A DNA stretch of 64,000 bases from Streptomyces xylophagus. Its GTDB lineage: Bacteria > Actinomycetota > Actinomycetes > Streptomycetales > Streptomycetaceae. Every line of letters starts with the position of its first letter. Position 1 is the stretch's first letter. The translations under genes and the position numbers were made by a program. The DNA is taken from assembly GCF_000716435.1 (NCBI RefSeq), contig NZ_JNWO01000007.1:682001-746000 (forward strand), in the 5' to 3' direction. Under the pieces are notes generated by a model. It searched no databases. It was not told the DNA's origin and was given only the letters and a program-made list of their open reading frames with translations. Shown in pieces: positions 35,685 through 45,202 of this stretch.

Positions 35685-36731
35685 CTAGGCGGAGGCGCGG
35701 TGGACCAGCGTGGTCGGCAGGATCACGCTGGACGGCGCGCCTCCGATGCCGTCCCTGACTCCCCGGCGGTCGAGGCCGCGCAGCAGCAGGCGGGCCATCA
35801 ACCGGCCCATCTCCTCTATGTCCTGACGGACGGTCGTGAGCGGCGGATCGGTCTGCTCGGCGACCGGAAGCATGTCATCGAAGCCGATCACGGCCACGTC
35901 CTCGGGCACCCGCAGCCCCTCCTCGCGCAGCACCTTCAGGGCGCCGTAGGCGGTGAGGTCGTTGGCGGCGAACACGGCGTCCACGTCGGGGCAGCGGTCC
36001 AGGAGTTCCCGCATCGCGCGCTCACCGCCGCCCGGCGTGAAGTCGCTCTCCACGATCAGCCGCGGATCCACGTCGACCATGACGTCCCGGAACCCGTCGA
36101 GCCGGTCCACCGCGGAGGTCTGGTCGAGCGCGCCGGTGATGTGCGCGATCCGGGTGCGGCCGAGCCCGACGAGATGCCGTACGGCCTCGCGGGCGCCGCC
36201 CCGGTTGTCGCAGTCGACGTACACCGTGGGCCCGGAGGCGCGCGTCCCCTCGCTCCAGCAGGGCCGGCCGCCGAACACCGTGGGGACGCCCGCCCGTTGG
36301 ATCAGTCCGGGCAGCGGGTCGTCGAGGTGCAGGGAGAAGACGAGCGCGCCGTCCACATGGCCACCGGCGAGATAGCGGCCGACGCGGGCGTGGTCGTCGC
36401 GTCCTTCCGTGAGGAGCAGCACGAGTTGGGAGTCGTGGGACGTCAACTCCTTGCTGATACCCCTCAGTTGCATGGCGAAGAAGGGGTCGGCGAAGACCCG
36501 GGTCTCCGGTTCGGCGATCACCACGGCGATGGCGTCGTGCCGCTTGGTCACCAGGCTCCGGGCCGCCTGATTGGGGACGTAGCCGAGTTCCTCGACGGCC
36601 TGCCGCACCCGCTCGACGAGTGTCTCCCGCACCCCGTCCCCGCCGTTGACCACCCGGGACACGGTGGCCCGCGACACCCCCGCCCGCGCGGCCACGGCCT
36701 CCAACGTGGGACGCGCTGCTGTCTCGGTCAC
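35685..36731 (-). CDS. LacI family transcriptional regulator
   Basis: The 348-residue repressor has an N-terminal helix-turn-helix, TLEAVAARAGVSRATVSRVVNG, a hinge helix (GYVPNQAARSLVTKR) and a periplasmic-binding-like effector domain ending with VIGFDDMLP and TTVRQDIEEMG. It probably senses a sugar. A 14-bp LacI-type palindrome at 36787-36800 lies 56 bp upstream of its start, which points to autoregulation. No sugar transporter or glycosidase adjoins it. Confidence 0.88.
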   Translation of the reverse strand: MTETAARPTLEAVAARAGVSRATVSRVVNGGDGVRETLVERVRQAVEELGYVPNQAARSLVTKRHDAIAVVIAEPETRVFADPFFAMQLRGISKELTSHDSQLVLLLTEGRDDHARVGRYLAGGHVDGALVFSLHLDDPLPGLIQRAGVPTVFGGRPCWSEGTRASGPTVYVDCDNRGGAREAVRHLVGLGRTRIAHITGALDQTSAVDRLDGFRDVMVDVDPRLIVESDFTPGGGERAMRELLDRCPDVDAVFAANDLTAYGALKVLREEGLRVPEDVAVIGFDDMLPVAEQTDPPLTTVRQDIEEMGRLMARLLLRGLDRRGVRDGIGGAPSSVILPTTLVHRASA

Positions 36732-36786
36732 TTCTGGACCCCTCCTCGATGCTGCGGATCAGGATAGCCGCGGCGGGACCGGACGG

Positions 36787-36800
36787 TGAGAGCGCTCCCA
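36787..36800. promoter_or_regulatory. LacI-type operator
   Basis: TGAGAGCGCTCCCA closely matches the TGGGAGCGCTCCCA palindrome bound by Streptomyces LacI-family sugar repressors. It lies in the promoter region of the LacI gene (start 36731). Confidence 0.6.
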
Positions 36801-36820
36801 ACTCGACGAGATCCCCTGGG

Positions 36821-37750
36821 TCACCCCAGCAGATTCACCCGCCGCCCGACCCCGTCCTCCTCCGCACGCCGGTACGCCAGCCAGGCGAGCGCCAGGTCCT
36901 GCCAGGGGAGCCCGACGGGGGCGTACACCGAGCGGGCGGTGGCGTCGGTGCGGCCCGGGTGGTCGCCGCGCAGTACGTCGCCGAGTGTCGTGTCGATGTC
37001 GTCCGGCGCCAACGCGCCCACAGAAGCGACCAGTTGGCGGTCGTCGACGACGACGAGCGCCGCGTCGAGCAGGTCCGCGGCGAGTTCCCGCTTGCCCGGT
37101 TCGTCGGCACCGAGACTGGTGAAGTGCTGGCCCGCGCGGGTGTCCGGGAGGGACAGCAGCGGGGTGCGGGACCAGGTCGCAAGGAGCACGATGTCGGCGG
37201 CCGAGGCGATCTCCGTCGCCGAGCCCAGCACCCGGCCGCCGTGCCGTACGGCGAACTCGGCCGCACGGTCCAAGTCCGTGTCGTGGACGAGGAGTTCACC
37301 GTACGACCGCAGCGCGCCCAGCCCCCGCACCATCAACTCGGCCTGCGCCCCCGCGCCGACCACCCCCACCACGGCACTCTCCGCCGGGCCCGCCAGGACG
37401 TGGGTGCCCAGTGCCGCCGCCAGTCCCGTACGCCACGCGGTCACCGTCGCCGAGTCCAGCAGGGCGAGCAACTCGCCGTTCGTGCCGCTGTGCAGGCAGA
37501 TCACCCCCCTCAACGCGGGCCGCGCTTCAGGGAACTTGGCGTTGACCTTCACCGTGTAGGCCTCGATGCCGGGCAGCAGTCCGGGTATCAGCGCGGTGGC
37601 CGTACCGGGGAACGGCAGGTCGGTGCGCACCCGTTGGCCCGGGATCGCCGGCTCGGCCCCCACGGCGCGGAAGCCGTCGCGCAGCGCCGCGAGACAGGCC
37701 GAGGGTTCCAGGAGGTCACCGAGGTCGCTTCGAGTCAGGAGGCGCGTCAT
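36821..37750 (-). CDS. ornithine cyclodeaminase family protein
   Basis: This 309-residue protein belongs to the ornithine cyclodeaminase/mu-crystallin family. The N-terminal half has the substrate domain with KVNAKFP and LLALLDSATVTAWRTGLAAALGT; the NAD domain has GVVGAGAQAELMVRGL. Activities range from ornithine cyclisation to ketimine or amino acid dehydrogenation; the true substrate is unclear. It starts at 37750, 4 bp after the ligase-polymerase gene, so the two are co-transcribed. Confidence 0.83.
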   Translation of the reverse strand: MTRLLTRSDLGDLLEPSACLAALRDGFRAVGAEPAIPGQRVRTDLPFPGTATALIPGLLPGIEAYTVKVNAKFPEARPALRGVICLHSGTNGELLALLDSATVTAWRTGLAAALGTHVLAGPAESAVVGVVGAGAQAELMVRGLGALRSYGELLVHDTDLDRAAEFAVRHGGRVLGSATEIASAADIVLLATWSRTPLLSLPDTRAGQHFTSLGADEPGKRELAADLLDAALVVVDDRQLVASVGALAPDDIDTTLGDVLRGDHPGRTDATARSVYAPVGLPWQDLALAWLAYRRAEEDGVGRRVNLLG

Positions 37751-37754
37751 ACCT

Positions 37755-38789
37755 TCATGATCCGTCAGGGGTGGCGTCGGGGTCCTTCTTCGCCCGGCTC
37801 GGCTGCACCCTCTTCGGCTCTCCCGGCATCTTCGGATACTCCGGCGGGTACGGCAGATCACCGAGCCCGTGGTCGTGTTCGTCGCGGCGGGCGAGTTCGA
37901 GGAGGGCGTCGAGGGAGTAGCGGTGGTCGTCCATGTCGGCGTGCACGTCGCCGAGTTCGGCGAACCGGGCCGGCATGGTCGCGAGGTCGAAGTCGCGGGG
38001 GTGCGCGGTGTCCACCTCGTCCCAGCGCAGGGGTGCCGAGACGGGGGCGTGCGGGCGGGGTCGTACGGAATAGGCGGAGGCGATGGTGCGGTCGCGGGCG
38101 GTCTGGTTGTAGTCGACGAAGATGCGTTCGCCGCGCTCCTCCTTCCACCACTTGATCGTCACCTGGTCGGGCATCCGGCGTTCCAGTTCGCGGCCGACGG
38201 CGATGGCCGCACGGCGGACCTGGGTGAAGGTCCAGTTGGGCTCGATCGGTACGAAGACGTGCAGGCCGCGTCCGCCGGAGGTCTTGGGGAAGCCCTTCAG
38301 ACCGCCGAACTCGTCGAGTACGGCGCGCAGTTCGTGGGCGGCGCGGACCGCGTCGTCGTAGTCGGTGCCGGGCTGCGGGTCGAGGTCGATGCGGAGTTCG
38401 TCGGGGCTGTCGACGTCGTCGCGCCGGACCGGCCAGGGGTGGAAGGTGAGCGTGCCGTACTGGGCGGCCCACAGGACGGCGGCCTCCTCGGTGGGGCACA
38501 TCTCGTCGGCGCTGCGTCCGCTGGGGAAGGTGATGTGGGCGGTCGGGATCCAGTCGGGCATGTTCTTGGGCGCCCGCTTCTGGAAGAAGTTCTCGCCCTC
38601 GACCCCGTCCGGATAGCGCTCCAGGGTGGTGGGGCGGTTGCGCAGGGCGCGCAGGATTCCCGGGCCGACCGCGATGTAGTAGCGCGCGAGGTCCAGCTTG
38701 GTGAAGCCGCGCTCCGGGAAGAAGATCTTGCCTGGGCTGGACAGCCGTACGGTCCGGCCGCCCGCCTCCAGTTCCACCGCTTCGCCCAT
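37755..38789 (-). CDS. LigD-type NHEJ polymerase/primase domain protein
   Basis: This stand-alone 344-residue polymerase domain of bacterial non-homologous end joining fills gaps, preferring ribonucleotides. The catalytic DLD is in LRIDLDPQPGTDY, and KTSGGRGLHVFVPI is the nucleotide-binding segment. EGENFFQKRAPKNMPDW near residue 65 is conserved across the family. In Mycobacterium and Pseudomonas this domain is fused to ligase and phosphoesterase; here it is separate. It is divergent from the ATP-dependent ligase gene, 75 bp apart. No ku gene lies in the window. Confidence 0.9.
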   Translation of the reverse strand: MGEAVELEAGGRTVRLSSPGKIFFPERGFTKLDLARYYIAVGPGILRALRNRPTTLERYPDGVEGENFFQKRAPKNMPDWIPTAHITFPSGRSADEMCPTEEAAVLWAAQYGTLTFHPWPVRRDDVDSPDELRIDLDPQPGTDYDDAVRAAHELRAVLDEFGGLKGFPKTSGGRGLHVFVPIEPNWTFTQVRRAAIAVGRELERRMPDQVTIKWWKEERGERIFVDYNQTARDRTIASAYSVRPRPHAPVSAPLRWDEVDTAHPRDFDLATMPARFAELGDVHADMDDHRYSLDALLELARRDEHDHGLGDLPYPPEYPKMPGEPKRVQPSRAKKDPDATPDGS

Positions 38790-38864
38790 GCGAGCCACGG
38801 TAGGCCTGCCGCGCATACCTCGCACACCGGGCGACAAGCGACGTACGAGCGCAGAATCGGAGTC

Positions 38865-39971
38865 ATGGATCTGCCGGTGATGCCGCCCGTGAAGCCGATG
38901 CTCGCCAAGTCGGTGGCGAGGATTCCGCCGGACATGCACTACGAGGCGAAGTGGGACGGCTTCCGGGCGATCGTGTTCCGTGACGGCGCGGAGGTCGAGC
39001 TGGGCAGCCGTAACGGAAAGCCGTTGACCAGGTACTTTCCCGAGCTGGTCGAGGCACTGAAGGAACGGGTGCCGGAGCGCTGCGTGCTGGACGGGGAGAT
39101 CGTGATCGCCCGGGAGGGGCGGCTCGACTTCGACGCGCTGACCGAGCGCATCCACCCGGCCGACTCGCGGGTACGGACGCTGGCCGAGCGGACCCCGGCC
39201 TCCTTCGTCGCCTTCGACCTGCTGGCCCTGGCCGACGAGTCGCTCCTGGACGTGCCCCTCGGCGACCGTCGAGCGCTCCTCGCCCGGGCGCTGTTCGGCG
39301 CGACCGCGCCCGTGCATCTGGCGCCCGCGACCACCGACATCGAGGTGGCGCGGCGCTGGTTCGAGCAGTACGAGGGCGCCGGGCTCGACGGTGTCGTGGC
39401 GAAGCCGCTCGACCTGCGCTACCGCCAGGACGAGCGCGCCATGTACAAGATCAAGCACGAGCGGACCGCGGATGTCGTCGTCGCCGGCTACCGCCTCCAC
39501 AAGAGCGGCCCCGTCGTGGGTTCGCTCCTTCTCGGCCTCTACGACGAGCGGGGCGCCCTGCAACACGTGGGCGTGTCCGCCGCGTTCACCATGAAGCGGC
39601 GCGCCGAGCTGATCGAGGAGTTGGAGCCGCTGCGCATGGACGACCCGACAGGGCATCCGTGGGCGGCCTGGGCGGAGGAGTCCGCCCACGAGACGGCCCG
39701 GCTGCCGGGTGCACCGAGCCGCTGGTCGGGCAAGAAGGACCTCTCCTGGGTGCCGCTGCGGCCGGAGTGGGTGGCCGAGGTGGCGTACGACCACATGGAG
39801 AACGGCGCACGCTTCCGGCACACGGCGCGTTTCCGCCGCTGGCGCCCGGACCGCACGCCCGAGAGCTGCACGTACGCGCAGCTGGACGAGCCGGTCGGCT
39901 ACGAACTCGCGGAGATCCTCGGCCCGCAGAACTCGGAGGATGCGCAGGACTCGGAGGGCTCTCCGGACTGA
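38865..39971 (+). CDS. ATP-dependent DNA ligase
   Basis: This 368-residue ligase has the nucleotidyl-transfer Lys in EAKWDGFRAI (motif I, about residue 30). Motif III-like VAFDLLALAD, motif IV LDGVVAKPL and motif V MYKIKHERT follow. An OB-fold ends the protein. The size and sequence fit LigC/LigD-ligase type enzymes of end joining. It is divergent from the polymerase-domain gene, making a split LigD. A 16-bp perfect palindrome 20 bp past the stop may end transcription. Confidence 0.9.
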   Translation: MDLPVMPPVKPMLAKSVARIPPDMHYEAKWDGFRAIVFRDGAEVELGSRNGKPLTRYFPELVEALKERVPERCVLDGEIVIAREGRLDFDALTERIHPADSRVRTLAERTPASFVAFDLLALADESLLDVPLGDRRALLARALFGATAPVHLAPATTDIEVARRWFEQYEGAGLDGVVAKPLDLRYRQDERAMYKIKHERTADVVVAGYRLHKSGPVVGSLLLGLYDERGALQHVGVSAAFTMKRRAELIEELEPLRMDDPTGHPWAAWAEESAHETARLPGAPSRWSGKKDLSWVPLRPEWVAEVAYDHMENGARFRHTARFRRWRPDRTPESCTYAQLDEPVGYELAEILGPQNSEDAQDSEGSPD

Positions 39972-39990
39972 CCTCCTCCGCATTTCCCGG

Positions 39991-40006
39991 TGGGCCGATC
40001 GGCCCA
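39991..40006. terminator. palindrome after the DNA ligase gene
   Basis: TGGGCCGATCGGCCCA is a perfect 16-bp palindrome located 20 bp past the ligase stop. With a 4-nt loop it gives a 6-bp GC stem; it may be a weak terminator or a protein site upstream of the DUF3048 gene. Confidence 0.4.
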
Positions 40007-40098
40007 ATCAGCGCGCACAAACACAACCGAGCGGGTATGGCCATCAATGAACTTATAAGCGCACAATCGAAAACACAGACTTGGTGGCAACGGTGGGC

Positions 40099-41103
40099 AT
40101 GGGACAAAGGGCGCCTCGGCGGCGCGGCGCGACGAGAGTGGCGCTGCTTGCCGCCACGATGACGGCCTCCCTGGCGGTGGGCTGCACGGCACATCACGGC
40201 AGCCCCGTCGACGACGGGCGCGGACAGAGCCAGCCGCCCACGCAGAGCCCGGCCGAGAGCCCGAGTGGCGGCGGCACGGTCGCCCCCGCCGCAGGTCAGG
40301 TGCTCGCGGTGAAGATCGACAACGTTCCCGAGGCCCGCCCGCAGACAGGCCTGGACTCGGCGGACATCGTGTACGCGGAGCAGGTCGAGGGCGGACTGAG
40401 CCGGCTGATGGCGGTGTTCGCCACCAAGCTGCCCAAGTCCGTCGGACCGGTGCGCAGCGCCCGCGTCTCCGACCTGGAGCTGCTGCGCCAGTTCAACGAC
40501 CCGACGCTGGCCTTCTCCGGGGCACAGCACAAGCTGCTGCCGCTGATCGCCAAGGCCCCGCTCCGATCGGCGTCACCCGACGAGGTGGCCAGCGCCTACT
40601 ACCGGGGTGTCGACAAGTCCGCCCCGCACAACCTCTACCTCCGCCCGAACAAGCTGCTCTCCTCCGCGCCGGGCGCGGCGGCCCTGACCACCGGTTTCCG
40701 CTACGGCGCGGCCCCTGCGGGCGGCACGGCCACGGCCTCCCGCACCGTGCGCTATCCGGCGGCCCGCTTCACCTTCACCTGGTCCGGGAGCAAGCACCGC
40801 TGGCTGGTCACCGAGGACGGCACACCCACCGTGACGACCAGCGGCAAGCGGGTGGCCCCGGCGACGGTCGTCATCCAGTACGTGAAGATCCGCAGGTCCG
40901 TCTACCACGACGTCCTCGGCAACAACACGCCCTACACCGTGACCGTCGGCTCCGGAAAGGCGGACGTCCTGCGGGACGGTCGTACGTACAGCGTCGACTG
41001 GAAGCGCCAAAAGGCCACGGACGGAACAGAGTTCACCACGCCGGACGGAACACCGGTGAACTTCGCGAAGGGCCAGGTCTGGGTGGTGTTCGCGAAGTCC
41101 TGA
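40099..41103 (+). CDS. DUF3048 (YerB-like) lipoprotein
   Basis: The protein has 334 residues. A basic N-terminus and hydrophobic stretch end in SLAVGCTA, a lipobox. The mature part has the DUF3048 signature VKIDNVPEARPQTGLDSADIVYAEQVEGGLSRLMAVF and, in the second half, the C-terminal domain with YPAARFTFTWSG. The ATG at 40099 is preferred; TTG 40081 and GTG 40084 are in frame. The function is unknown; such lipoproteins are cell-surface anchored. Confidence 0.84.
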   Translation: MGQRAPRRRGATRVALLAATMTASLAVGCTAHHGSPVDDGRGQSQPPTQSPAESPSGGGTVAPAAGQVLAVKIDNVPEARPQTGLDSADIVYAEQVEGGLSRLMAVFATKLPKSVGPVRSARVSDLELLRQFNDPTLAFSGAQHKLLPLIAKAPLRSASPDEVASAYYRGVDKSAPHNLYLRPNKLLSSAPGAAALTTGFRYGAAPAGGTATASRTVRYPAARFTFTWSGSKHRWLVTEDGTPTVTTSGKRVAPATVVIQYVKIRRSVYHDVLGNNTPYTVTVGSGKADVLRDGRTYSVDWKRQKATDGTEFTTPDGTPVNFAKGQVWVVFAKS

Positions 41104-41122
41104 CGTCGGGAGTGACCAAGGG

Positions 41123-41587
41123 TCAACGGTGGACGGTGAGGGGCTCCCCCGGATTACGGAGCCCCTCCGCCGCGTCCGCGACCCGTTGGATGAGGTCGAA
41201 GAAGACGGTCTGTTCGTCGGCGGAGAGCGGCGCGAGGAAGACCTGGTTCATCCGGGCCGTCCGCACGATCAGCTTGCGGTGGGTGCGCATGCCGTCGTCG
41301 GTGAGGCACAGCAGGAACCGGCGGCCGTCCTGCTGATCGCGCACCTTGTCGAGCAGCCCGCGTCGACTCAGCCGACTGATCACCTCGGCGATGGTCGACC
41401 GGTCCAGGCCCACCCGCTCCCCCACCGTGCGCTGGTCGAGCCCCGGCTCGTCGACGAGCGCGTTGAGCACCGCGAACTGCGGCGAGGTGATCTCCTCGGA
41501 GACCATCGTGTTCCACAGCAGATAGTGCGCCTGCTGCAGTCGCCGGGCGAGGTGCCCGGGATGGGTGGTGAGGTCCACCGCGGCCAT
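41123..41587 (-). CDS. pcaV: MarR family repressor of the pca operon (PcaV-like)
   Basis: This 154-residue MarR protein has the winged helix VGERVGLDRSTIAEVISRLSRRGLL with a basic wing RDQQDGRRFLL. It is divergent from the complete protocatechuate operon, the same arrangement as PcaV of Streptomyces coelicolor, which represses pca genes until protocatechuate binds. The ATG at 41587 follows GGAGG at 4 nt; ATG 41605 has no ribosome site. Candidate operators are marked at 41607-41626 and 41732-41747. Confidence 0.86.
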   Translation of the reverse strand: MAAVDLTTHPGHLARRLQQAHYLLWNTMVSEEITSPQFAVLNALVDEPGLDQRTVGERVGLDRSTIAEVISRLSRRGLLDKVRDQQDGRRFLLCLTDDGMRTHRKLIVRTARMNQVFLAPLSADEQTVFFDLIQRVADAAEGLRNPGEPLTVHR

Positions 41588-41606
41588 GCGCCCTCCCGAA
41601 GTCATA

Positions 41607-41626
41607 TTCGTCCGTGCACTGAACGA
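41607..41626. promoter_or_regulatory. candidate PcaV operator at its own start
   Basis: A near-palindrome centred on GTGCAC (CCGTGCACTGAACG, reading TTCAGTGCAC on the other strand) lies 20-39 bp upstream of the pcaV start. The TCAGTGC core recurs at 41756-41762 in front of pcaI, which supports shared recognition. Confidence 0.4.
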
Positions 41627-41731
41627 TACCCGGAGGCCCTACGGCCGAGTCCAGCCTCATGCACCGGCTCGACCACACGCTTGACCTCACACTTCTCCGA
41701 GGTCTTGACGGGGAGCCCCCACGGTGGCAGC

Positions 41732-41762
41732 GTGAAGGAAACTTCACCGAAATGCTCAGTGC
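41732..41762. promoter_or_regulatory. candidate control sites of the pca operon promoter
   Basis: GTGAAG-GAAA-CTTCAC (41732-41747) is a perfect inverted repeat about 63 bp before the pcaI start. TCAGTGC, the half-site seen next to pcaV, lies at 41756-41762. Which of the two PcaV binds cannot be decided from sequence. Confidence 0.4.
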
Positions 41763-41809
41763 CCTGATGAACAGCTGACCGGGCGCTCGAACGGGACGGA
41801 GCTTCACGG

Positions 41810-42571
41810 ATGGACAAGGTGGTCGCCACGGCCGACGAGGCCGTGGCCGATGTGCCGGACGGAGCGACGCTCGCGGTCGGCGGCTTCGGGCTGAGCGGTG
41901 TGCCGAACGTGCTGATCCAGGCCCTGTACGAGCGCGGGACGACCGGTCTGGGCGTGGTCTCCAACAACTGCGGGGCGATGGAGTCCGGCCTCGCCGTCCT
42001 CCTCTCCGCCGGGCGGATCGCACGGGTGACAGGCTCCTACATCGGCGCGAACAAGGAGTTCGCCCGCCAGTACCTCGCCGGGGAACTCGAAGTCGAGATG
42101 ATCCCCCAGGGCACCCTCGCGGAGCGACTGCGCGCGGGCGGCGCGGGCATCCCCGCCTTCTACACCCCGGCCGGTGTCGGCACCCAGGTCGCCGAGGGCG
42201 GACTGCCCTGGCGCTACGACGGCTCCGGCGGCGTCAGCCTGGCCTCGCCGGCGAAGGAGGTGCGGGAGTTCGACGGCACCGAGTACGTCCTGGAGCGCGG
42301 TATCCGTACCGACTTCGCGCTGGTCCGCGCCGCCCGGGGCGACCGGCACGGGAACCTGGTCTTCAACAAGTCGACCCGCAACTTCAACCCCCTCGCGGCG
42401 ATGGCCGGCAAGGTGACGATCGCCGAGGTCGAGGAGCTGGTCGAGCCCGGCGGGATCGACCCGGACGCGGTGCACCTGCCCGGGATCTTCGTGCAGCGGG
42501 TGGTGGCCCTCACCCCCGAACAGGCCGCCGACAAGCGGATCGAGCAGCGAACGGTGACGGTGAGCAGCTGA
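41810..42571 (+). CDS. pcaI: 3-oxoadipate CoA-transferase subunit A
   Basis: The 253-residue alpha subunit transfers CoA from succinyl-CoA to 3-oxoadipate with PcaJ. The glycine-rich [16 protein letters not shown] and [10 protein letters not shown] segments are family hallmarks, and [21 protein letters not shown] closes the fold. It opens the rightward pcaIJFHGBL operon. Its stop overlaps the pcaJ start (TGATG). Confidence 0.92.
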   Translation: MDKVVATADEAVADVPDGATLAVGGFGLSGVPNVLIQALYERGTTGLGVVSNNCGAMESGLAVLLSAGRIARVTGSYIGANKEFARQYLAGELEVEMIPQGTLAERLRAGGAGIPAFYTPAGVGTQVAEGGLPWRYDGSGGVSLASPAKEVREFDGTEYVLERGIRTDFALVRAARGDRHGNLVFNKSTRNFNPLAAMAGKVTIAEVEELVEPGGIDPDAVHLPGIFVQRVVALTPEQAADKRIEQRTVTVSS

Positions 42572-43215
42572 TGGCCTGGACACGGGAAGAGATGGCGGCC
42601 CGCGCGGCACGCGAACTCCAGGACGGGCAGTACGTCAATCTCGGCATCGGTCTGCCGACCCTGATCCCCAACTACCTCCCGCCCGGCGTCGAGGTGATCC
42701 TGGAGTCGGAGAACGGCATCCTGGGCACCGGCCCGTATCCCACCGAGGACCAGGTCGACCCGGATCTGATCAACGCCGGCAAGGAGACCGTGACGGTCCT
42801 GCCGGGCGCGTCCTTCTTCGACTCCTCGCTCTCCTTCGGGATGATCCGGGGCGGTCACATCGATGTCGCCGTGCTGGGCGCTATGCAGGTGTCGGCGGGA
42901 GGCGATCTGGCGAACTGGGCGATCCCCGGCAAGATGATCACCGGGATCGGCGGGGCGATGGACCTCGTGCACGGTGCCCGCACCGTCATCGTCGTGATGA
43001 CGCATGTGGCCAAGGACGGCTCCCCGAAGATCCTCGCGGAGTGCGCGCTGCCGCTCACAGGCAAAGCGTGTGTGAACCGAGTCATCACCGATCTCGGCGT
43101 GATCGATGTGACACCCGAAGGTCTGGTGTTGACCGAGACCGCGCCGGGTGTGGGCGTCGAGGAGATCGTCGCCAAGACCGACGCGAAACTCATCGTCCCG
43201 GAAGGCCTGCTGTGA
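42571..43215 (+). CDS. pcaJ: 3-oxoadipate CoA-transferase subunit B
   Basis: This 214-residue beta subunit carries the catalytic Glu in [25 protein letters not shown] and [15 protein letters not shown] are conserved family segments. It overlaps pcaI by 1 bp and pcaF by GTGA, indicating coupled translation of both subunits and the next enzyme. Confidence 0.92.
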   Translation: MAWTREEMAARAARELQDGQYVNLGIGLPTLIPNYLPPGVEVILESENGILGTGPYPTEDQVDPDLINAGKETVTVLPGASFFDSSLSFGMIRGGHIDVAVLGAMQVSAGGDLANWAIPGKMITGIGGAMDLVHGARTVIVVMTHVAKDGSPKILAECALPLTGKACVNRVITDLGVIDVTPEGLVLTETAPGVGVEEIVAKTDAKLIVPEGLL

Positions 43216-44414
43216 ACCCGGTTTACATCGTCGACGCCGTCCGCACCCCGTTCGGGAAGTACAGCGGAGGTCTCGCCGCCGTCCGCCCCGACGACCTGGC
43301 CGCCCACGCCATCCGCGAACTCCTCGCCCGCACGCCCGACTTGGACCGGTCCCGCATCGAGGACGTGTACTTCGGCAACGCCAACGGCGCGGGCGAGGAG
43401 AACCGCAACGTCGCCCGCATGGCGACCCTCCTCGCCGGTCTGCCCACCTCCGTGCCGGGCGTGACCGTCAACCGCCTGTGCGCCTCCGGCCTGGAGGCGG
43501 TCATCCAGGCGGCCCGCGCGATCGCGGCCGGGGACGCCTCCATCGCCGTGGCGGGCGGGGTCGAGTCGATGACCCGGGCGCCGTACGTGCTGCCCAAGTC
43601 GGACCGGCCCTTCCCCGCCGGGCACACCGAGTTGTACTCGACCACGCTGGGCTGGCGCATGGTCAACCCGGCCATGAACCCGGAGTGGACCATCCCGCTC
43701 GGCGAGAGTGCGGAGTTGATCGCCGACAAGCACAAGATCAGCCGCGAGCAGCAGGACGAGTTCGCCCTCGCCAGCCACAAGAAGGCGGCCGACGCGCAGG
43801 CCGCCGGGCTCTTCGACAGCGAGATCGCCGCCGTCCCGGTCCCGCAGCGCAAGGGCGACCCGGTCGCCTTCGCCGCCGACGAATGCGTACGACCGGACGC
43901 CTCCCTGGCGGCGATGGCCAAGCTCAAGCCGTCGTTCCGCACGGAGAACGGGACGGTCACCGCGGGCAACGCGTCCCCGCTCAACGACGGTGCCGCCGCG
44001 CTCCTCCTGGTCGACGAGGAAGGCCTCAAGGCCACCGGCCGCCAGCCCCTCGCCCGCGTCTCCGCCACCGGCGTGCACGCGCTCGACCCGCAGTACTTCG
44101 GACTCGCCCCCGTCGAAGCCGTCAACCGCGCACTGGCCAAGGCGGGCAAGGGATTTGACGACCTGTCAGTCCTCGAACTGAACGAGGCGTTCGCCGCGCA
44201 GGTGCTCGGATGCGTCGCGGAATGGCCCGAGTTCGACCCCGCGATCCTCAACCCGCAGGGCGGTGCCATCGCCTTGGGCCACCCGCTCGGCGCCTCCGGT
44301 GCCCGGCTCGCCGGCACCGTCGCCCACCAACTCGCCCGCAAGGGCACGGGAGTTGGTGTCGCCACCCTCTGCATCGGCGTGGGCCAGGGCCTCGCCCTCG
44401 TCCTCGAACGCTAG
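43212..44414 (+). CDS. pcaF: 3-oxoadipyl-CoA thiolase
   Basis: The 400-residue thiolase cleaves 3-oxoadipyl-CoA to succinyl-CoA and acetyl-CoA, the last step of the pathway. Active Cys in [11 protein letters not shown], His in [15 protein letters not shown] and Cys in CIGVGQG are present. The GTG at 43212 overlaps the pcaJ stop. It differs from the beta-oxidation thiolase at 15073-16287 and is placed with the dedicated pca genes. Confidence 0.92.
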   Translation: MNPVYIVDAVRTPFGKYSGGLAAVRPDDLAAHAIRELLARTPDLDRSRIEDVYFGNANGAGEENRNVARMATLLAGLPTSVPGVTVNRLCASGLEAVIQAARAIAAGDASIAVAGGVESMTRAPYVLPKSDRPFPAGHTELYSTTLGWRMVNPAMNPEWTIPLGESAELIADKHKISREQQDEFALASHKKAADAQAAGLFDSEIAAVPVPQRKGDPVAFAADECVRPDASLAAMAKLKPSFRTENGTVTAGNASPLNDGAAALLLVDEEGLKATGRQPLARVSATGVHALDPQYFGLAPVEAVNRALAKAGKGFDDLSVLELNEAFAAQVLGCVAEWPEFDPAILNPQGGAIALGHPLGASGARLAGTVAHQLARKGTGVGVATLCIGVGQGLALVLER

Positions 44415-44422
44415 GAACACCC

Positions 44423-45196
44423 ATGGCTCTCACTCAGCATGACATCGACCTCGAAATAGCGGCCGAGCACGCGACGTACGAGAAGCGGGTCGCCGACGGC
44501 GCCCCCGTCGAGCACCACCCGCGCCGCGACTACGCCCCGTACCGTTCCTCGCTGCTCCGCCACCCGAAACAGCCGCCGGTCACCATCGACGTCTCCAAGG
44601 ACCCGGAGCTGGTGGAGCTGGCCTCGCCCGCCTTCGGCGAGCGGGACATCACGGAGATCGACAACGACCTGACCCGGCAGCACAACGGGGAGCCGATCGG
44701 TGAGCGGATCACCGTCTCGGGGCGGCTGTTGGACCGGTCCGGACGGCCGATCCGCGACCAGCTGGTGGAGATCTGGCAGGCGAACTCGGCCGGCCGCTAC
44801 GCGCACCAGCGCGAGCAGCACGACGCCCCGCTGGACCCCAACTTCACCGGTGTCGGGCGCACGTTGACCGACGACGAGGGCAACTACCGCTTCACCACGA
44901 TCCAGCCGGGCCCCTACCCCTGGCGCAACCACGTCAACGCCTGGCGCCCGGCGCACATCCACTTCTCCATGTTCGGCACGGCGTTCACCCAGCGGCTCGT
45001 GACGCAGATGTACTTCCCGAGCGACCCGCTGTTCCCGTACGACCCGATCATCCAGTCGGTGACGGACGACGCGGCCCGGCAGCGCCTCGTAGCGACGTAC
45101 GACCACAGCCTGTCCGTGCCCGAGTTCTCGATGGGCTACCACTGGGACATCGTGCTCGACGGCCCGCACGCCACCTGGATCGAAGAAGGACGCTGA
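44423..45196 (+). CDS. pcaH: protocatechuate 3,4-dioxygenase beta subunit
   Basis: This 257-residue beta subunit of the intradiol dioxygenase opens the protocatechuate ring to 3-carboxy-cis,cis-muconate. The four Fe(III) ligands are in place: Tyr of AGRYAHQ, Tyr of GNYRFTTI, and both His of PAHIHFS. The dioxygenase signature ISGRL-like VSGRLLDRSG precedes them. It starts 8 bp after pcaF and is followed 6 bp later by pcaG. Confidence 0.93.
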   Translation: MALTQHDIDLEIAAEHATYEKRVADGAPVEHHPRRDYAPYRSSLLRHPKQPPVTIDVSKDPELVELASPAFGERDITEIDNDLTRQHNGEPIGERITVSGRLLDRSGRPIRDQLVEIWQANSAGRYAHQREQHDAPLDPNFTGVGRTLTDDEGNYRFTTIQPGPYPWRNHVNAWRPAHIHFSMFGTAFTQRLVTQMYFPSDPLFPYDPIIQSVTDDAARQRLVATYDHSLSVPEFSMGYHWDIVLDGPHATWIEEGR

Positions 45197-45202
45197 CCCG
45201 CC

